This document shows positions 1 through 12,043 of a stretch of 64,000 bases of DNA, in pieces. Location: positions 12,051,328-12,115,327 of the forward strand of contig NC_135386.1 in assembly GCF_049243985.1 (NCBI RefSeq). Reading direction: 5' to 3'. The position numbers and the translations under genes are program-made. A model generated the notes under the pieces. It saw nothing but the letters and a program-made list of their open reading frames with translations, had not been told where the DNA came from and searched no databases. The DNA is from Paroedura picta (lineage: Eukaryota > Chordata > Lepidosauria > Squamata > Gekkonidae). Numbering within the stretch: the stretch's first letter is position 1; each line of letters starts with the position of its first letter.

Positions 1-2000
1 CCTCCGCTCCCCTCGGAGCCAGTCCTGAACTTTCCCCGCAGCAGATGTGTCTCAGTCCGGCCTGTCCCACAAGGCTCCCCTGGTGGCTGGTGAGCTGGAC
101 TGAAGAGCCCCAGGACCCATTAAACCCTGGCCAGAGAGAGGGGGGAGCCTGCCCAAGCCCAGCAGCCCCCCTCCCCTGCACTATCGCCGCTCCTTGTTGC
201 AAACGGTCCAAAGGTGGCGGTAACAGATGTCCCCTCTCATCCGCAGAACACCTGAGGCAGGCTTGGTGCTGTTTGCTTAACGGCGTCATCAGTAACTGAT
301 TATTGGCCCCGGCAGGGAACATCTGTTCAATTTACCGAAATGGCTACGCAGCCCCTACCCTCACCTGACATCCTCCCCGGGTTTTATTGAATCTTGGAGC
401 CTCACAATTACCTTTAATTTCATTGCTGGCCTTGTGTGAGAATCAGAAGACAAAAAGCACCTCCCCTGAAGCCCCGGCAAGACACACACATTGATGGCTT
501 CCTCCTTCCCGCTCCGCCGTTGCCCTTTATTGGACTCAGGAGGCACCAGGCGCATCGGGGGCTCCTTGATGGCATCTGTCTGGAAGCGCGGCTGGATCCG
601 TGCGCCTCGGGCACCTCAGGCTCCTCTGTTCCCCCAGAACGGTCAAGGTGGAGAGGGAGAGAGGGGAGCCTGGGCAGTGCCAGCTTCCACCCTCGGAAGT
701 CCACAAAGCCCCCCTCCCCCCCCCCGACTCCAGCCTTCTCTCCTGTGAGCGAAGGCAGCCGTCTTCTCAAGGTCAGTCCTGTTGACTTAGGCTGGCAGTG
801 GCTCTCCAGGGACCCGGGCTGCAGCAGCCTGGAGACCAGTTATAATGCCAGGAAATCTCTAGCCCCTACCTGGAGGTTGGCAACCTCAGACTGAGAGCGG
901 CTCTCCAAGGCTTGCTGCAGAGGTGCTCCCCATCATCTCCTACCTGCTCCTTTTAGCTGGAGCTGGCGGGGGATTGCACCTGGGAGCATGTGTGGGTCAA
1001 GCAGAGGTGCTGCCCCGGCCCCTCCCTGCAGAGCTGCTGCAGCCAGTCCGAGGAGGCATCAATTGAGCCCCTTCCAGAATCTGCCCCTTCCGGCCACGGC
1101 TGCAGAGAACTTCTTCCCTGTGCTCTGACACCTGCACAAAAGTGGCATTCAACAGGGTGGCTCACGGAGGTCCACCTTTGCACTCAGACAGCAGGTGACA
1201 GTCACTACGCCAAGCGATTTCTCATGCTGCCACCTGCTTAGAACGTGTCGAATGGAAGGAAGCTGAGACAGTCTTGGTCATTTTGCAGTATTTATTTGTT
1301 TGAGCAGAAAAACGGCATAGAAGTCCTAACCATGGGTGGCTCTAATATTTGTGAAAAACCCCTTTAGGCGGAATGATGTCTGGGACGCATCCGGGTGTCT
1401 GGCCTGCGCTTCTGCCTGCTTGGGCCAATCCGGGGACGCCTAGAGAAGCTGGGTGCTCCTGGATTGAGCCCGCCCCTGAAGCGCCCACCTCCAGAAGCTG
1501 GCTGTGAGGCACTAAGCCAGCCTTGTGGCCAGATGCTGCCTGGCTGCTGAGGAGGCCGCCCCCGCGGTGCCCTGCCTCGGACGAAGGTCGACCCAGGCAA
1601 CAGCAGCTGTGGTGGGCCGACTGGCTGTGGTGCCATTGGCCCAGCAGGCAGCATGAGGATCAGGTCGACCGCCACACGCCAGGTGGAACGGAAGGTAGGG
1701 TGGCGGCAGCCCCCTCTGGAGGGGCCTGCTAGCACCCGTTACATTCCTAGATGCAACGGGCTTTCAGACTAGTGTTATACATACATCAATAATGGCCGAT
1801 GCCATTGATCAGGCACCCAAAATGAGCAAGGAATATTCAACAGCAAAGTTGCCTCTCCTTTTTCCTCATAGTATTTAAAATTGTGATGGAAAGTGTCCTT
1901 TTCATATGTTTGCATTTTTAAAACCTTTTTAAAACCAAATTTTCATAGCAGGGCAAACCTTGGTCGGATGGGGCGAAGCATTATGGGGAGAGGCATCCAG
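1..2000. other. Intergenic, no gene recognised
   Basis: I see no coding exon here. Open frames are short, overlap on both strands and match nothing I recognise. The stretch 830-893 looks like the end of a TTGCCAACCTCCAGG-family repeat (reverse orientation). A run of C lies near 711-724. Confidence 0.5.
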
Positions 2001-2009
2001 CGTAGTGGC

Positions 2010-2105
2010 TGTCTGGGTGGGGCCTGGAGAGCTTTTGGGATTTTAACTCCTCTTCAGACTGCAGGGGTCAGTTCCCCCGGAGGAAAAGGCAGCTTCAGAC
2101 AACAG
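2010..2105 (+). repeat. TTGCCAACC-family short element, fragment
   Basis: It shares with the copies at 9.4, 11.8 and 14.5-14.9 kb the order: GGGGCCTGGAG, a TTTTAACT stretch, CAGACTGCAGGGGTCAG and a GGAGGAAAAGGCAGC block. Full copies begin TAGGGTTGCCA and end TGGCAACCCTA, which suggests a non-autonomous DNA transposon with terminal inverted repeats. Confidence 0.5.
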
Positions 2106-3230
2106 CCTGACCTGCTCTGGCACCTTAAGCTCCCCCAGACCGCTGTTGTGAGAAAAGAGGTGAGGAGGATGGTGTTGTAATTCACTTTCGGTCTGCACTG
2201 GTGGATAAAAGCGTGACCTAAATAAACACATGAATCCGCCCAAGTTTCCATATACTTATATACTTTCCATATTCCCACTGTGGAGATAAATAGGCAGCTA
2301 ATGAGGCTCTCCCGCTGTTTGCACAAGCAGCCCTATGGTGCCACAGTCGGTCAGTTCCACGGGGGCGCAAGTCCTTGTGCAAATGGGAAAACACATTTTG
2401 TGCATGCATCCCTTTCTGTGCATGATGCTTGGGAAGCCCTACAAGATGCCATGCCTGTGGAAGAGCCCCAAGGGACCCTGCTAAATACTGCCAGTCCCCG
2501 TCATCATTCTGACATCATCACCCCATAGGCCAGAAAGAGAGATGCTTTCAGAGGATGTGGCCTTTGCATGGGTCTGGCCAGATCACACTTTCTCGGCAGC
2601 GACCAACAGGATGTGATCCATACCCACCACTGTGCCCCCCCCCACCTAAATGCAATAGATTTTCCAGCCCCACTTCACCATTCAATAAAAAAATAATACA
2701 AACCCAACCCCAGCATTTTCCGCAATACCCCCCCCCCCCCCGCTGCATCTTTCTCTTTTATATTTACGGCACTTATGGAATAGCTCTGAGTGCCTGGACG
2801 GATTGTGCTGGGAATGCATAATAAGAAGCCACTCAGCCAGGGAAGGGGGGGGGGGCACAGGCCAGCAGCCTGCAAATGGAACTCAAGAGACCCCTGCCAT
2901 TTTGTCTTTTGAAGGACCGTGTGTGTGTGGGGGGGGGTGAGGAATGGAAGTGAAGGAGGGTTAGGAAGTGTTCCAGGGCCCCTTTAAGATCCCACTTCTC
3001 TCTCTCTCTCCTCCACATTGTTAATACAAAAGGGGCATGGGTAGAGAAGAGAAAGTACAGCTAAAAGCACCAGGGGGCCAGCCCTGGAAGGAATTCAGCT
3101 CAAACCTAAGGAGAAGCAAAAAAGCATTCTACCACCTCCACCCCACCCTTAAAGAAATGCTCTCCCCTGTTGCAGAAACTCACAGCCATTGCACAAGTAA
3201 ATCACAGGTCCAAAGCGAGGTCCAAAGCAA
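2106..3230. other. Intergenic, low-complexity tracts
   Basis: No gene recognised. The stretch holds a C13-type run near 2727-2740, G runs near 2846-2855 and 2929-2937, and a CT-rich tract at 2995-3011. Confidence 0.5.
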
Positions 3231-3239
3231 TTGACTGGC

Positions 3240-3621
3240 CTGGTAGGTGGGGCTGCCTCACTAGACTTTGGAGGGGTGGCGCTAAAAGAGAACTGGAAGG
3301 GTCAGGGATGGAGCCTGCAGGGATCTGTCAGAGAAGAAGATAGGCTAGTAATTTGCAAGAGAGGTCAGGAGGTCTCCCAGAATTACAATAGATCTCCAGC
3401 CTATAGAGGTCAGTTGCCCAGACGAAAGGGCAGCTTTGGAGGGTGGACTCTATATAGCATAGAGTTTCAAAGAAATGGAAGTGTAGAGTGACATCACATT
3501 CCTGATAAACTCCCCATATGTCATTCTTCCTAGGCACGTATTCAGGAATTTCCCAGAGCAGATAAGCCTACCAAGACCTTTTTGTAGGGTTGCCAACCTC
3601 CAGGTAGGGCCTGGAACTCTC
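3240..3621 (+). repeat. TTGCCAACC-family short elements, two fragments
   Basis: The part at 3360-3480 holds the family's CAGAATTACAATAGATCTCC and GGAGGGTGGACTCTATA blocks. The part at 3588-3621 is a fresh left end, GGGTTGCCAACCTCCAGG, cut off where the inverted-repeat element at 3622 begins. Confidence 0.5.
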
Positions 3622-6182
3622 CAGGGCTGATTCTGTTTTTTCCGTTATCAATCCTGCTGAATTCATATGGATTTGAACCTGGGTCTTCCTCCTTCCTCCC
3701 CCCCCCCATTGAAACAGAAAGTGTTCTGCACTTGATTTGGAAAGCTCTTAGGGGGGAGGAGAGCGGTGGACATTAAGCTACTTGTTTATTTTTCTTTTCA
3801 TGAACTGGTGAGGGGGGGGGGAGAGCCTGGTGGTCCAGTCATCACTCGTGCTTTATTTCTTCTCTTCTAACTCCTGATCCAACAGCAGCCTCTCAGAGAA
3901 TGAGGCAAATCTCTGCTGAGAGAAGAGTGGGCTTCTGGAGCACAGTCACTTTAAAACAGGTAGGGAAGCTTTGCAACCAGGAACCAGGAGGTCTTTGAAC
4001 AGATGCCCTGGCCAATCAGGGAAAACTGCTTTGCTACTTCAGAAATGCCGGCAGGGAGCAGGAAGCTAATTTGCAAAAAGGAGAAATCTACACCTAAACT
4101 GGTGGTGGTTTTTCAAATATCGCGGCTTATATCTGCTCCTGGATATCGTGGGGAAAATTGGCTTTTTTCCGGGGTTTCTCAGTTCAGTTCTGCCTCTTGT
4201 CCCACCATGCCGATCTCACTCTTTTCTGCTGCTCCAGGCAGATGAACCCTTTTAACTGCTCTGAGTTGGTGACCCCAACTGCCCCTCTTTAAAGCCATCC
4301 ATGCTTGTGGCCATCCTTTGGCAGTGAATTCTGCCACTGAATCACTTATTGTGCAAAATACTTCTGTTGCTTCACTGGGTGCCCTCAAGTTCTAGTCCTG
4401 AAACAGAGCCCGCTCTAGAACTCCAGCAGCAATTTGGAGAAGGGCTGATGCTCCAGCCGAGCAATCACACTAACTGATTCGGGGGCACAACGAAGACAGC
4501 TCCACCATGGCAGAAACTCAGCTACCTGCGAGCCACCAACAGCAGAGAAGATGACCGGCATCATTTCCTGAGTCTGCGCCCCAACTAGCTGTTGGGTGGA
4601 ATTGCCAGCTGGCCTGAAACAAAACAGCCACTTGGCTAGCTCATATGTCTTTAACAGCACTTGAAAACACAGGACCTAACAGTGGAGGCTTTCCATAGCA
4701 CGTGCATAAAAGTGATCCTGCTGGCCAAGGGGCAAAAAGAGTGATTTGAAAGGTGGCAGCCCTTTGAAACTATTCCCAAAGGGTAGCCTGCAGGGGCCTG
4801 GGGCTGCAGAAAAGGATAGACAGAGAGGCCATATTTTGAGTCAGACCTTTCGTCTGTCATGGTCGGTATCTGCTGGCAGCTGCTCTTCAGCCAGCCTCAG
4901 GTGCAGGCTTTTGTGTGCAAGGACAGGCTAACAAATGGGGCCCCACGCTCCACAGACAGCAGAGGTGTAATCTGCCTCTGTACCATGCTGCCACCTCAGC
5001 CTACCGTATGGATTAATCCCGCCTGATTGGAAGGAAGAGAGCCTTGTTCTTGCATTCTGAGATTCCGTGTCAGCTGGAGAGACATAACGTGGTTTGGCTG
5101 GGGAAGGTGTTAGATTAAAATGCATGTTGCTGCTTCAGTGAATAATTTAAGATGAAATCCTATGGATGCCCAAGCACTTGCCAGTTAGGCTCAGGTCTTG
5201 TTCACGAGTTGCAAACAGATAACCAGTTATTCCAGGGATCATTTTCCTTTTTGGTAACCCGTTCAGGGTTGCTTAGCAGTTTACTCCAGTGTATTCTTTC
5301 CTACCAGTGCAAGTACAGCACCATGGCCTTTTTGTGCATGCATGTTCTCCCACCGCCCTTTGGCGTTCTGCTTGCCCACAACATGGTTGTATCACTGATC
5401 CATTCCATAGTTTAACCGGGCAGTTAAATAGCTCATAAATCATCATATAATATAAAAATAATCCTGCTGTTCTTTGTTTGTAGTCCTTAGCAATGTTAAG
5501 GGTTGCTAACTTGTTTGGATCATGCATGCAGACATGTTTGGTCCGCAGTAAAGTTGGTTGATGTTGAACTAAACCAACCTGGGTGTAATCTGCATGGGGC
5601 TTTTTATCCACTCCCAGTTTGAATGAAACCCTCCTGTCTACACTGAATTTGACTTCCATTTTGATTTGGGTGCTTTAAATTTTCCCTCTGCATCATGCAT
5701 GATTGATCCAGAGTGACCCTACCTTTCCCCCGCGATATCCAGAAATGGATATAACCCTTGATATTTAAAAACTGGCATTGGAAAGTGTGCAGATTTCTGC
5801 TTTTTGCGAATTAACTTCCTTTTTCATGCCTGGTAGCAAAACAGTATTCCCTGATTGGCCAGGGCATCAGTTCAAAGACTTCCTGGTTCCCGGTTGCAAG
5901 GCTTGCCTTAAAGTGACAGCACTCCAGAAGCTCTAACCTCTCAGCAGAGATTCGCCTCTTATTATTTCCCTCTGCTGTCTCCAATCTTCTCTCCCTCCCT
6001 TGTTCAAGAAAAGAAAGAAAGAGGCTCCTGCTGCGCTTGGCTCCCCTCCCTGGTCTGAGTTTCCCAATCAAATGCAGAACACTTTCTGTTTCGGGGGGGG
6101 GGGTAGAGGAAGACCCGAGTTCAAATCAATCTGAATTCAGCAGGATCCACAATGAAAAAAACAAAGTGCAGAATCAGCCCTG
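3622..6182. mobile_element. Large inverted-repeat (foldback-like) DNA element
   Basis: Two arms of roughly 500 bp, 3622-4161 and 5718-6182, are diverged reverse complements of one another. Landmarks in mirrored order are CAGGGCTGATTCTG at the outer ends, CCTGCTGAATTC, a GGGTCTTCCTC block next to a C or G run, AGAAAGTGTTCTGCA, TGCCCTGGCCAATCAGGG and a GATATC-containing inner end. The terminal CAGGG...CCCTG resembles hAT termini, but the flanking 8-mers do not match, so no target duplication is shown. The central 1.5 kb contains no transposase that I recognise. Confidence 0.65.
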
Positions 6183-8402
6183 GTGATCATGTCTGATTAT
6201 CGTGGTTGAACATGGCAGGTTCACTTACCGAACTCATTTACTGCACAACTCACAGCATCCCAAGTGCTATCCTATATACACACATACTTGGATGCAGCCT
6301 TCTAATCAGATGGAAGCGCAACCATGTCCGTGTACTTGTAAACACTGTCTGCCAGCCTGGGTCCTAACTGTGTTTATACAGAAGCACATTACAGTCTAGA
6401 GATCCAGTTTACTATGATACATTTTCCACCTGTCTTTATCCCTTGCATGGAAACAATTTTGGTCTCATTTTGAGATATATAATCGCCAGAGAGATTAAAG
6501 GCTTACATGTATTTACCGTAGGAAGGTGACTAAAGTCAAAACCTGTGGAGAGGTGGCTGCAGCTCTGTATAGCCAAACAGAGCATCCTTTCAACTAGCCC
6601 CAGGCAACCGTTTCCTGCCATCGGGACAGCATGAAGTGAGGCTCATAGCAATTTGCACAGATCTGACTCCATCCACCAACTTTTAGGGGACACAAAATCT
6701 GCCAAGGAGCAGAGCCCACCCACCAAGGGGCAGGACCAATGAAGTCCAGAGAGGGAATCAGTGAAATCAGGAACAGAGGCTGATTCTGTGAAGGCTCAAG
6801 GGGGTAGCAGGTGACCGTGGATGAGCGAGAGGGCTGTGAGTGTCCTGCATAGTCCAGGGGGTTGGACTAGACGTCCAACTCTAGGATTCTAGGATTCTAG
6901 AGCTGAAGGGTCAGAGGCCACAGAAATATTAAGTAATTGAAGGTGTGCATTTCTTTCTCTCCTGTCTTTTCCTTTATGTCAGGCTGAGGAGGTAAGGAAG
7001 AAGACCCTCACCAGAGCTCTGCAGTGTTTAAGGAAGTTGCTTTTGAGACACAGAAAAGCCTGGAATGAAAATGAAAATAGGCTGAAAGCCTAGTGCAGCC
7101 TGCAAAGGTCTCGGAAGGTGCAGTTCCACAAATTCGTTTCCCTTAAAAGGCACAATACAGGTAAAAGTGTTTCTCTTTCGACTTCCTGCCATTATACGAA
7201 GAAGCCCAGAAGGAGGTGCGGCATTTCCCAAGGTGCACTGCTGCAAGAGCCTCACTGCCTCTCTGGTTTGCTCCCTGCTTTCCCTGTGTGCCTGTCTCGT
7301 AACAGACAGCCCACAACATCTCTGCTGCAGTGACTCTCTTGCCTGGTGCTGTAGGACTGTCTTCTGATGGCTGCTATGGAAATCAAGTGTGGACAACATG
7401 ACCTTGCTTGCATCCATCCATCCCTCCAATGCTGGAGATGGGGAGAGGAGAGAAGGAATTGTGCTGAAGGCACAGGAGATGTGACCTTTTTCTCCCTTGT
7501 CTGTCCACCACATCGTTGGGAGGATGAGCAAATCCTGTCGTTCCCCCCTTCCTTCTCAGATAGCTTCAGGAGGATCATTTGTTGGTATGTAGGGGATGGG
7601 GGGAGTTTCCTCCTACTCCCCCCCCCATCCAACTCCCATGAACAGGCGAAGGGGGAGAGAAAGGGCCTTCTTACCACCCCATGCAAAACTGGAGGGACAA
7701 TGCAGCTGGCCGTGAGTGAATCCCACACTGATAGGGTCTTTAAGGCCTGCTTGACTCTTTCTGGCTCTCATTTAAGCCACTCACTCTGGTAGAGGATGGG
7801 GAGATGTGCTTAAAGTGAGTGAAATGCACCCCACAGCTTGCAGCACGAGGGTGACATGTGTCGGCGTAAACGAGCGAGGTCAACTGCAGCCGTACGCGCG
7901 ATGCCGGAGAAGTACTTGGCCGTCCTTGATTGAGCAGTGCTTGAATAACACAACGAGACAAAGGCAGTCCCTGGATATGTAACATGGGGGGGAGGAACAC
8001 TTCTCCTTCCTGCAGCAGCATCTCTATGCAGATAGTACACCCTCCAATGAAACCTGTTTAATAGGTAGCCTGCTTCTTTCCCTCCACCTTCCCCCTTCCT
8101 TTCCAAAGCATGCTGTTGCCCTAAGCTCCAGACAATGTCATTCCATTTTCTAAAGCCATCAGTGGCCCCAGATTTCAAGGTGCCCCGGCCCAACTCTCCT
8201 TTCTTTAGATGGCTCCTTCTCCTCATTTGCAAATCCAGGGAAGGGGCTTCAGAAATGAAGGAAGGGTTGCAAGCCCTTTCATTGCATATGCAATATTACC
8301 CGGCTTTTGGATAGGTTGCTTATTGAATTGGTTATTGGCTACCGGCTACTGCACCCCCTCCACTTGAGTCAGAAGGCAGTTGGTAGTTGTGAAAAGATAG
8401 TT
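6183..8402. other. Intergenic; one CR1 tail, otherwise unresolved
   Basis: The only recognised repeat is a CR1 3' end near 6770-6902. The region 7030-8230 contains several medium open frames on both strands, none with a domain I recognise and none with codon bias or splice evidence. I treat them as chance frames. Confidence 0.45.
6770..6902 (+). mobile_element. CR1 LINE 3' end fragment
   Basis: It contains the usual CR1 tail order: GATTCTGTGAAGG, GTGTCCTGCATAG, GGGGGTTGGACTAGA and CCAACTCTAGGATTCT, ending in two copies of the terminal ATTCTAGG-type repeat. It is 5' truncated, as most CR1 copies are. Confidence 0.75.
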
Positions 8403-8548
8403 GTGGGGGCAGAGCTCGGTGGTAGGGCATCTACTTTGTCCCAAGTTCAACCCCCAGCAAAACCAGTCAGAAGGACCAGGCAGTAGATGGTGTGAATGCC
8501 CTCCACCTGAGACCCTGGGAAGGCTTTGCCAGTCGAAGTAGACCAAAA
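8403..8548 (+). mobile_element. tRNA-derived SINE (GGCTCAGTGG type), truncated
   Basis: The head holds AGAGCTCGGTGGTAGGGCAT (A-box-like) followed by AAGTTCAACCCC (B-box-like), then the body ACCAGGCAGTAGATGGTGTG and GAGACCCTGGGAAGG. It lies 20 bp before a second copy of the same family in the same orientation. Confidence 0.65.
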
Positions 8549-8567
8549 CGACTCAGGATATAGGTTT

Positions 8568-8765
8568 GGGCTGCAGCTGTGGCTCAGTGGAAGGGCATCT
8601 GCTTTGCATGCAGAAGGTCCCAGTTTCAATCCCTGGAAGCTCTTAGGATCTGCAAGCAGGTGATGTGAAAGACATTTCCCAGACTCCGGAGAACTGCTGC
8701 AAGTCAGAGTGGCCAGCGATGACTCTGACGACTTGGCATAAAGCCGCTTTGTATGTTCACCTATT
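8568..8765 (+). mobile_element. tRNA-derived SINE (GGCTCAGTGG type)
   Basis: The head reads GCTGTGGCTCAGTGGAAGGG then GCATGCAGAAGGTCCCAG and TTTCAATCCC, so A and B boxes of a tRNA promoter are visible. The body has GTGATGTGAAAGACATTTCC and GATGACTCTGACGACTTGGC. It is in tandem with the copy at 8403-8548. Confidence 0.7.
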
Positions 8766-9401
8766 TTATGGCAAGGTGGGAAGAAGGCACTGTCCGTGTG
8801 CAGGGTGGGATTGCTAAGGACTACAAGAGAGCTCAAATAGCGTGCTTGTCTCAGAGAACTCATCTGCTTGTACGAATGGCTGCCTGCTTCTCTGTGCTCA
8901 GTATGTAAATAAAGTGATATTGCAAAAATTAAAAGATTATTTTGGAGGAGCTTTGGAACAGCTGAGCCTGGGAAGGAGGGAAGAAGGAAAGTTAGTTAGC
9001 TAGTTAGTTAGGTTAGGTTTCTCGCTGTTAATAATTACCTGGAAATGCTACAGGTGCTAGTCTGAACTGCTGCTGAGCTGCTGTACTTGAATAACTAAAA
9101 GTAAACAAGCCGAAACGAAATCCTGGCAAGATGAAGGCAATGGTGATTGGGAGGGCTGAGACCCTGAAGAACATGGGGCTCCCCACCTTTGATGGGGGTC
9201 TTTAAAAAGCATCTTGGAAAGCTACATATCTGATGTTTGAAACCTTGTTTTAGTTTAAGGCTGCGTGGGGCACAGAGAGAGAGCTTAATTGGTCTACTTC
9301 TACGTGGTCCTGCCAAGGCAGGCCCTCTTGTTTTTCTTCTCAGGCTAAGTGAAGGGAGTCAGTTTTAGAAGTGGATTAACTCCCTCCCCTTCTGCTCCCA
9401 A

Positions 9402-9608
9402 ACTGGGGTTGCCTGCTGCTCAAGGAGTTCTCCTGGCTTTACAGTTCCAGACTGCAGATCCCCTCGAGAAAATTGCAGCTTCAGAGGGTGGATTCTGTGG
9501 TATACCATAGATTCCATGGAAAACCCTCTCCAGATTCCCCCCCTCCACAGGCTCTATCCACAAATCTCCAAGAATTTCCCAGGCCAGAGTCAGCAATCCT
9601 TCTCCAAT
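9402..9608 (+). repeat. TTGCCAACC-family short element
   Basis: The copy runs from GGGGTTGCCTGCTGCTCAAGG through CAGACTGCAGATCCCC, GAGGGTGGATTCTGTGG and CCAAGAATTTCCCAGGCC to GTCAGCAATCC. It keeps the family's left and right ends in weakened form. Confidence 0.55.
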
Positions 9609-9869
9609 CAAAATGACTGCTCCAGTAAATCTGGTGGAAGTAGCCATGAAGATTTGGTTCCCCAATGTTTTTAGGTCAGATGTTTTGAGGTCAGATTAAC
9701 CTCTGGATTAGCCCAGAGCCTGCAAAAGGGAGCTCCTCCACCAGGCATTTGACTGAGGTCAATCCGACATCAAAACATCTGAACCAAAGACATCTGGTGG
9801 TCCCCCTCAAGCCATACCCTCCATAATCTGAAGGATTCTGACCTCCCTAGGGGTCGTTCTATTGAAATT

Positions 9870-10066
9870 GTTCAGTGAATTGATTACAGTAAGCTGTTAA
9901 GCTTATATTTGTTGTTAGAACTGTTCTGATGTGTGACTGTTATTAAATATATGATGTTCTATGCTTCCCAAAATGTTCCCCGTAAACCACCCTGGGCTGT
10001 ATGGAAAGGGCGGTATAAATGAATGAACGAATGAACGAAGGAACAAACAAACAAATAAATAAATGT
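9870..10066 (+). mobile_element. L2-like LINE 3' end
   Basis: It ends with GTAAACCACCCTGGGCTGTA, GGGCGGTATAAATGAATGAA and a run of degenerate 4-bp GAAC/AAAT units. This is the 3' end shared by the L2-like copies elsewhere in the window, which are mostly in reverse orientation. Confidence 0.6.
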
Positions 10067-10323
10067 GCCCAGAGCTACTGGGGGAGGGGCTGCTAATGCT
10101 AACCTAGACAGTAAGTTGATGGTCATTTGCATCTAAGAATGGAAATTAGCATGTACAAATGGCACCCTCTCTTTTTGGGTGGCCACTCTAAAACCAAACC
10201 CTTATTAATAAAGCCCCAGAAATGTCTTGCTGGGAAAAGTGGAAAGCATGTAGTAATATTTTATTGTTACTTCCTTGGAAGTCAAGGTGGCAGATGCAGA
10301 ATTCATGTCCATGCACTGTCCAA

Positions 10324-10608
10324 GAGCCAGTTTGGTGTAGTGGTTAGGAGTGCGGACTTCTAATCTGGCATGCCGGGTTCGATTCTGCGCTCCCCCACAT
10401 GCAGCCAGCTGGGTGACCTTGGGCTCGCCATGGCACTGATAAACTGTTCTGACCGAGCAGTGATATCCGGGCTCTCTCAGCCTCACCCACCCCACAGGGT
10501 GTCTGTTGTGGGGAGAGGAATGGGAAGGCGACTGTAAGCCGCTTTGAGCCTCCTTCGGGTAGGGAAAAGCGGCATATAAGAACCAACTCTTCTTCTTCTT
10601 CTTCTTCC
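10324..10608 (+). mobile_element. Sauria-type SINE, near full length
   Basis: The tRNA-related head GAGCCAGTTTGGTGTAGTGG carries an A box, and GGGTTCGATTC at 10376 is a B box. The body follows with CAGGGTGTCTGTTGTGGGGA, GTAAGCCGCTTTGAG and CCTTCGGGTAGGG, and the copy ends in AACCAACTCT plus TTC repeats. This family is specific to squamates and shares its tail with BovB LINEs. Confidence 0.85.
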
Positions 10609-11794
10609 AGATCTGTTTGCTTCAGCAAGGAGATGGTTGTGTGTTTTCAGACAGTACTCTTCTGGAAATCAGGAGAAATCTTTCAAGAACCGTCACAATT
10701 AATGTGCCTGCCATTGTGTCTACACTGCCACAACTGTGGATATGAACCTCAATACCAAGAGGGTAGGCATGCGTGCGTCCATGTCAGCATAAATGCTGAG
10801 AATGTCATCTCACACTGATAGTCCCAGGAGTTGGGCTTAGAGTAAATAGACCACCCACGGATACTTTGAAAAGGCCCATCAGGGAAGGAACATTGTGGGT
10901 GGAGAGAAATCGGCTGCTGTCCCTTGCTTGAAATGGCAATGGGGATACACGGGCCTTCACTTCAAAGGTTACGCACATCATACTGAGTCCAGCTGTTGGC
11001 TTGTTTCCTAATATTCCAAAAATGGAACTCTTTGATTTCAACCACATCTAGTCGATACAAAAGAGCCCATGAGGTTTCTTGCTGGATTTGAACACTCAAT
11101 ACACACAGCAGGGACATTGATTCTTCTAGCGTCCCACTAAAACATGTTTTCCAACTACGGGAGAACGACTCAAATAGTATCAAAATGTGAAACCTATGAA
11201 AAACTTAGCCTGAGGCATCATGCAAGTCTTGGCTTTCTTTCTGATGAATCATCAGTGTCCACAGTCTAATGTGGACCACTAATACAATAAGGTTGGGGAA
11301 CAAGTCAAGGTCACACCCCTTTGTGAAATGGCTTATCCTTCAGTGTTGTCTGTGGGAGCTCTTTCATCGTGAGGGTTAGGGACCTTCTAGAAAAATGGCT
11401 TTCCTCAGAAGAGGTAGATTTGGAGCCACTGTCTTCTGCTCTTTGAGTCAGGAAAACAGTGTACGTCTGTCTGAAGGAAATGGTATTGAGTAACCACAAG
11501 TTGTGTAGCACAGTCCTGTACAGCTTTACTTAAAAGTAAGCCCCATTTGCCGTGGTCACTGAACTGTACATATATATATTCCATATTTTGTGTTGTGGAC
11601 AGAGAAGTTTATTTCACTGAACTGTGGTGCTATTCCGATGCCGCTCTAAAGGACTGTAAATAAATAAACGAACAAACGAAAGTCCCATTTTGTTCAGTGA
11701 GACTTATTGCCAGGTAAGTTTTCTAGGTCCAATCTATTAACCACTTTATGGTCTACAGAAGGCATTAGTTACAGGGTCTGTGGCTCAAGCTATG
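10609..11794. other. Intergenic, no gene recognised
   Basis: No exon or well-defined repeat recognised except a short L2-like tail near 11630-11690 that ends in AAATAAACGAAC units. Open frames on the minus strand at 10805-11511 show no family resemblance. Confidence 0.45.
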
Positions 11795-11997
11795 CCATCT
11801 CTGGGTTGGGAAGTACCTGGAGATTGTGGGGGTGGAGCCTGGAGAGGGCAGGGTGGATGGAAGGGAGAGACTCCAGCAGGGTATAATGCCATAATTCCAC
11901 CCTCCAAAGCAGCCCTTTTCTTCTGGGGAGCTGATCTTGGTCATCTGGAGATCGTGAGAGATCTCCAGGTCACCTCAAGGTTGGCAGCCCTAACCCA
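11795..11997 (-). repeat. TTGCCAACC-family short element
   Basis: Read in reverse it starts near TAGGGCTGCCAACCTTGAGG and continues GATCTCCAGATGACC, GGAGGGTGGAATTATGGC and CTCCAGGCTCCACCCCC. It is one of the best preserved copies and keeps both ends. Confidence 0.6.
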
Positions 11998-12043
11998 TTG
12001 GCATGAATAAGGCCTAAGGCTCACCTAGTTTGGTCAGAAGGGA

